Both the position numbers and the translations under genes were made by a program. This document shows, piece by piece, positions 60,486 through 64,000 of a stretch of DNA of 64,000 bases; the first letter of the stretch is position 1, and every line of letters begins with the position of its first letter. Source of the DNA: Actinomycetes bacterium (GTDB lineage Bacteria > Actinomycetota > Acidimicrobiia > Acidimicrobiales > RAAP-2); contig JAJYBR010000001.1 in the NCBI GenBank assembly GCA_021778895.1, forward strand, positions 1-64,000, written 5' to 3'. Below the pieces are notes generated by a model. That model did not search any database. It was given only the letters and a program-made list of their open reading frames with translations, and was not told the origin of the DNA.

Positions 60486-62771
60486 TCACTCGCGCGACAG
60501 GATGGCCTCGATCTCGGCCAGCGGGTCGCGCACGACGGGTCCGCGCACCCGGATCTCGGCCCGGGTGATCTGGCCCGGGTAGGTGAAGGGGGCGCGGTAG
60601 CCCGGTCCCACGGGTGGGCCCCACTCGTAGCCGCACGTCACCCCGACCCCGAGGCCGGTGAAGGCACTCGGCGTGAAGCGCTCGATGCGCCCACACGCGC
60701 TGACCTCATCGTCGACGCGCAGCGTGGCGACACCGCCCGGGGTGGCGTCCTTGGCGAACTCCAGCACCACGTGGTGGGACCCCACGGACAGCGGACGACT
60801 CGCGGTCACCCCCTCGACGCGGGCGCCGTAGAGGTTGTGCACGTAGCGCACGTACCCGCCCAGCACGTGCAGCGACCACCCGCCGAGGGCCGAGCCCATG
60901 GCGAGGAGCACACCGTCGGCACCGGGAGACGGCACGACGACGTCGACCACCAGGTCGTGGGAGCGCTGGCACACCGCGGCGGCCACCCGCTCGGGGACCG
61001 GCGCGCCCTGGGGGAAGTAGCGGTAGATGTCCCGGACCGGGCGCCCGTCGGGCGCTGGATGGACCAGTGCCCACAGCACCCGGTTGTCGAGCGGCAGGAC
61101 CTGGTTGCGCTCGGCCTCACGCCACCAACGCGCCACCAGCTCCTGGACCACCTCGGGGTGGGCGGCTGCCAGATCCGTCGTCTCGCCGGGATCCTCATCG
61201 ATGCGGTAGAGCTCCCACACGTCGTCATCGAAGGGCGCATTGAACGGCTGGTCGTCGTAGAGGGGGCCGATGGGGTGGAAGGTCACGGCCTTCCAGCCGC
61301 GGTGGTAGAGGGCGCGTGAGCCGAACATCTCGAAGTACTGGGTGTCGTGGCGCTCGGGTGCAGCGTCGCCACCGGGTCCGAGCAGGTAGGCGAAGCTGGT
61401 CCCGTCGACCGTGCTCTGCTCCCGTCCGGCCAGGCGCGTCGGCCACGGCACGCCAGCCAGCTCCAGGATGGTCGGGGCGACGTCGATCGCGTGGGCGAAC
61501 TGGGTGCGGATGGCCCCGCGCGCGATTGCGCCGCCGGGCCACGACACGATGCAGGGGTCCGCGACGCCCCCTTCGTGCACCTCGCGCTTCCAGCGGCGGA
61601 ACGGCGTGTTGCCCGCCATCGTCCAGCCCCAGGGGTAGTTGTTGTGAGTCAGAGGTCCGCCGATCTCGTCGAGCCGCGCGCGCATCTCGCGCGGTGTCGC
61701 GGGGTCGAGGTTGGCCAGGCGGACGTCGTTGATCGATCCGTCGGCGCCGCCCTCGGCGCTCGCCCCGTTGTCCGACACCGCGACGACCACGGTGTCGTCG
61801 GTCTCGCCCAGATCCGCGATGAAGGCCAGCACGCGCCCGAGTTGCTCGTCGGCGTGACTCAGGAACCCCGCGAAGGCCTCCATCATCCGCGCGGCCACCC
61901 GGCGCTGGTCTGCGTCGAGGTCCGCCCACGCGGGCACCCAGGGAGGGCGCGGGGAGAGGCGTGCGCTCGAGGGGAGAAGCCCGCGCTCGCGCTGGCGCGC
62001 GAACGTGGCCTCGCGCCAGGCGTCCCAGCCGTCGTCGAAGCGCCCGCGGTAGGCATCGAGCCACCGGGTCGGCGGCTGGTGCGGGGAGTGGCACGCGCCG
62101 AAGGCCAGGTACAGGAAGAAGGGCTGGTCTGGATCGACCGCGCGCAGGTCGCCCAGGTACTCGATGGCGTGGTCGGCCAGGTCGGAGCTGAGGTGGTAGT
62201 CGTCGCCGGCCTGGGCCGGACGGCGCACCGGATGGCTGTCGCAGAACAGCGCCGGGTGGAACTGGTGGGTCTCACCGCCGTGGAACCCGTACCAGCGGTC
62301 GAAGCCCCGCGACAGCGGCCACGACGAGCGATCCCCCGCCGCGTTGGTCTCCGATTCCGGGGTGAGGTGCCACTTGCCCACGGCCAACGTGGCGTAGCCA
62401 GCCGCGGACAGCACCTCGCTCAGCATCCCGTTCTCCGGCGGGATCTGGCCGTTGTAGCCGGGGAACCCGACGGCCAGGTCGGCCACGCGGCCCAGGCCGT
62501 TGCGGTGGTGGTTGCGGCCCGTGAGCAGGCAGGCGCGGGTCGGGGAGCACAGGGCCGTGGTGTGGAAGTTGGCCAGGCGCACGCCAGCGGCGGCGAGCGC
62601 GTCGAAGGTCGGGGTCTCCAGGTCCGAGCCGTAGCAGCCGAGCTGCGCGAAGCCGACGTCGTCGAGGACCACCAGCACCACGTTGGGTGCTCCCGCGGGC
62701 GGCCGCCGGCGCTCCGGCCACCACGGTGTGGAGTCGCGCCAGTCCCGTCCGATCCGTCCGCGAAACTCCAT
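60486..62771 (-). CDS. Sulfatase (arylsulfatase A family)
   Basis: The 761-residue product has NVVLVVLDDVGFAQLGCYGSDLETP with the metal-binding Asp pair and Cys75 in TTALCSPTRACLLTGR. The C-x-P-x-R site is converted to formylglycine. LAVGKWHLTP and VVVAVSDNGAS carry further active-site residues. The C-terminal 200 residues form a second beta-type domain. There is no signal peptide, so it would act in the cytoplasm or need an unseen export route. It hydrolyses a sulfate ester; substrate unknown. GGAGG lies before the ATG. Confidence 0.88.
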   Translation of the reverse strand: MEFRGRIGRDWRDSTPWWPERRRPPAGAPNVVLVVLDDVGFAQLGCYGSDLETPTFDALAAAGVRLANFHTTALCSPTRACLLTGRNHHRNGLGRVADLAVGFPGYNGQIPPENGMLSEVLSAAGYATLAVGKWHLTPESETNAAGDRSSWPLSRGFDRWYGFHGGETHQFHPALFCDSHPVRRPAQAGDDYHLSSDLADHAIEYLGDLRAVDPDQPFFLYLAFGACHSPHQPPTRWLDAYRGRFDDGWDAWREATFARQRERGLLPSSARLSPRPPWVPAWADLDADQRRVAARMMEAFAGFLSHADEQLGRVLAFIADLGETDDTVVVAVSDNGASAEGGADGSINDVRLANLDPATPREMRARLDEIGGPLTHNNYPWGWTMAGNTPFRRWKREVHEGGVADPCIVSWPGGAIARGAIRTQFAHAIDVAPTILELAGVPWPTRLAGREQSTVDGTSFAYLLGPGGDAAPERHDTQYFEMFGSRALYHRGWKAVTFHPIGPLYDDQPFNAPFDDDVWELYRIDEDPGETTDLAAAHPEVVQELVARWWREAERNQVLPLDNRVLWALVHPAPDGRPVRDIYRYFPQGAPVPERVAAAVCQRSHDLVVDVVVPSPGADGVLLAMGSALGGWSLHVLGGYVRYVHNLYGARVEGVTASRPLSVGSHHVVLEFAKDATPGGVATLRVDDEVSACGRIERFTPSAFTGLGVGVTCGYEWGPPVGPGYRAPFTYPGQITRAEIRVRGPVVRDPLAEIEAILSRE

Positions 62772-62817
62772 GGTGCCTCCGCGCTCAGCGTAGAGCGGCC
62801 GTCGGCGCGCGACGGCC

Positions 62818-62823
62818 TAGGTT
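62818..62823 (+). promoter_or_regulatory. -10 box TAGGTT of a leaderless promoter (flippase-like gene)
   Basis: TAGGTT ends five bases before the GTG at 62829. Confidence 0.55.
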
Positions 62824-62828
62824 GGGCG

Positions 62829-63875
62829 GTGTGGTCGACCGCCGGCCGGGGGCGCCTGGTGCGCTGGGTGCTGGGCGTGGCTCTGGGCGTCGCCGCCCTG
62901 GCGACGCTGCTCGCCGGTCGCGGTGAGCTGGCCGCGGCCCGCGCGCAGCTGACCCATCCGGCGACGGGACCGGCGGCCGCGGCCGTCAGCCTCGAGGCGG
63001 CGTCCCTGGCCGCCTACGCGCTGGCCCAGCGGCGGGCGCTGGCCACGGCCGTGCGCGTGCCGCTGGCGCGCCTGGCGGTCGTCACCCTGGTCAACGACGC
63101 CTTGGCTCTGACCGTGCCCGGCGAGCCCGCGGTCTCCAGTGCCTACCGCTACGCGCAGTACCGGCGTGCCGGGGTCGATGCGCCCGTGGCCGGCTGGGCG
63201 ATCGTCACCGTGATGGTGGCCCAGGCGGTGGCGCTGTCGGCGGTGCTGGCGCTCGGCATCGTCGTGGCGCTCCTCAGCGCGGCCCATCCCCCCGCACTCG
63301 CCTCAACCCTCGTGCTGCTGGCGGTGGTGCTGGTCGCGGGCATCGGCCTCCTCCAGCGCAATCGCGCGGTCCGGATGCTGAGTGGCGCGGTGCGCGTGGC
63401 CCGCCGGGCGTTCGGGGCGCGGCGACCCCGCGCCCTCGAGCGAGTCGAGGGCGTGCTCACCCAGATGCGCGAGGTGCACCCGGGCCGAGCGGGCCAGGTC
63501 GCGGTGATCGCCTGGGCGGCGAGTGCCTGGCTGGCCGATGCGGCGTGCCTCGCCGCGGCCTTCGCCGCGGTCCACGCAACGATCCCGTGGCGGGCGCTCC
63601 TGCTCGCCTACGGCATCGCGCAGATCCTCGCGGTGCTCCCGCTCGCGCCGGGCGGCCTCGGTCTCGTCGAGGGCGGGCTGGCCGTCATCCTCGTCGCCTA
63701 CGGTGCACCCCACGCCGCGGCGGTGGCGGCCGTCCTCGCCTACCGGCTCGTCACCTACTGGGGAGCGGCGGCCGTGGGGTGGGCCGCGTTCGGTCTCCAG
63801 GCGGTGCGACGCGCGCGGGGCCCGTCCGGGACCGCATCGAGCGATCCTGGACGGGCCCCAAGGGTCACGCCGTGA
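62829..63875 (+). CDS. Flippase-like integral membrane protein (UPF0104 / LPG_synthase_TM family)
   Basis: The 348-residue product has about eight helices. The family signature LPLAPGGLGLVEGGLAVILVAYG lies near residue 275 and LTVPGEPAVSSAYRYAQYRRAG near 100. Members are the membrane part of lysylphosphatidylglycerol synthases and related lipid flippases; no synthase domain is attached here. The GTG at 62829 was chosen by the TAGGTT box. The last codons form the stem of a terminator shared with the convergent Hsp20 gene. Confidence 0.82.
   Translation: MWSTAGRGRLVRWVLGVALGVAALATLLAGRGELAAARAQLTHPATGPAAAAVSLEAASLAAYALAQRRALATAVRVPLARLAVVTLVNDALALTVPGEPAVSSAYRYAQYRRAGVDAPVAGWAIVTVMVAQAVALSAVLALGIVVALLSAAHPPALASTLVLLAVVLVAGIGLLQRNRAVRMLSGAVRVARRAFGARRPRALERVEGVLTQMREVHPGRAGQVAVIAWAASAWLADAACLAAAFAAVHATIPWRALLLAYGIAQILAVLPLAPGGLGLVEGGLAVILVAYGAPHAAAVAAVLAYRLVTYWGAAAVGWAAFGLQAVRRARGPSGTASSDPGRAPRVTP
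63817..63859. terminator. Bidirectional terminator hairpin inside the flippase gene end
   Basis: GGGGCCCGTCC (63817-63827) pairs with GGACGGGCCCC (63849-63859), a perfect 11-base stem. It lies just before the facing stop codons of the two convergent genes. Confidence 0.6.
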
Positions 63876-64000
63876 TCACGTTGCGGTCGTCGCGGGACGC
63901 CACGTCGATGCGGCGCGGCTTGGCGTGCTCGGCGATGGGGATCGCGATGGTGAGCACGCCGGCCTCGTAGTCGGCTTGGATCCGCTGGGAGTCCAGGCTC
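63865..64000 (-). CDS. Hsp20/alpha-crystallin small heat-shock protein, C-terminal part
   Basis: Read from the window edge, the last 44 residues contain QADYEAGVLTIAIPIAEHAKPRRIDV. The G-V-L-T-I-x-I-P-x-A-E/P-x-x-K-P-R-x-I-x-V pattern is the alpha-crystallin C-terminal signature. The start is beyond 64000. It converges with the flippase-like gene, whose stop it overlaps. Confidence 0.88.
   Translation of the reverse strand, partial: SLDSQRIQADYEAGVLTIAIPIAEHAKPRRIDVASRDDRNVITA

Overview
The window is high-G+C DNA from what looks like a free-living actinobacterium. The evidence is GC-rich codon use, many GTG starts, a DnaE2-type polymerase tail, tandem PIG-L (MshB/Mca-like) deacetylases and a Grx-thioredoxin reductase fusion. 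Many genes also carry a TANNNT -10 box only 5 to 8 bases before the start codon, which implies leaderless mRNAs. A sedolisin-type acid peptidase and the overall style would fit Acidimicrobiia, but that placement is inference.

Bases 1-27,100 are a dense chromosomal backbone. It holds the end of dnaE2; a sugar-nucleotidyltransferase/FabH pair; a thioesterase; threonine aldolase; and a soluble PRC/MgtE_N/CBS protein next to an NRAMP-like transporter with a Mg-type site. Two PIG-L deacetylases follow, then an ABC importer with ribokinase and nucleoside hydrolase (a probable nucleoside salvage operon). After these come ahcY, ychF, a seven-repeat secreted protein, a divergent tetR / Grx-TrxR pair, metY-metX, an ABC-F ATPase, a secreted GH25-like protein, an aminotransferase and a thioesterase.

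Bases 27,150-45,865 are accessory DNA around a tRNA-Arg(CCT) gene (35,984-36,058). On its 5' side, 27.15-35.98 kb is bracketed by two copies of about 65 bp of tRNA upstream sequence. It carries a large HKD-nuclease/SF2-helicase fusion (probable defence gene), an IS3 remnant, a secreted protein, an IS256 and an IS110 element, and a DUF6994-like gene. On the 3' side, 36.0-45.86 kb is a clear integrative element. The tRNA 3' half is repeated at 45,824-45,863, next to a tyrosine integrase and an excisionase-like gene. A mostly leftward gene set encodes two DNA methyltransferases, a P4-type primase/helicase, a replication-relaxation protein, a membrane protein, a TraG/VirD4-like ATPase and an unknown alpha-helical protein; a PD-(D/E)XK restriction-like nuclease faces them. 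A perfect 24-bp inverted repeat beside a 100-base purine/pyrimidine tract lies between the primase and relaxation genes and is a good oriT/ori candidate.

Bases 45,870-64,000 return to backbone style: a SET-domain protein, an MFS exporter, a complete branched-chain amino-acid-type ABC operon (livKHMGF) followed by a universal stress protein, a sedolisin, a DUF3054 protein, a BsuPI-like secreted protein, an S51-like peptidase, two MFS transporters, an ICMT-like methyltransferase, a sulfatase, a flippase-like membrane protein and the C-terminus of an Hsp20.
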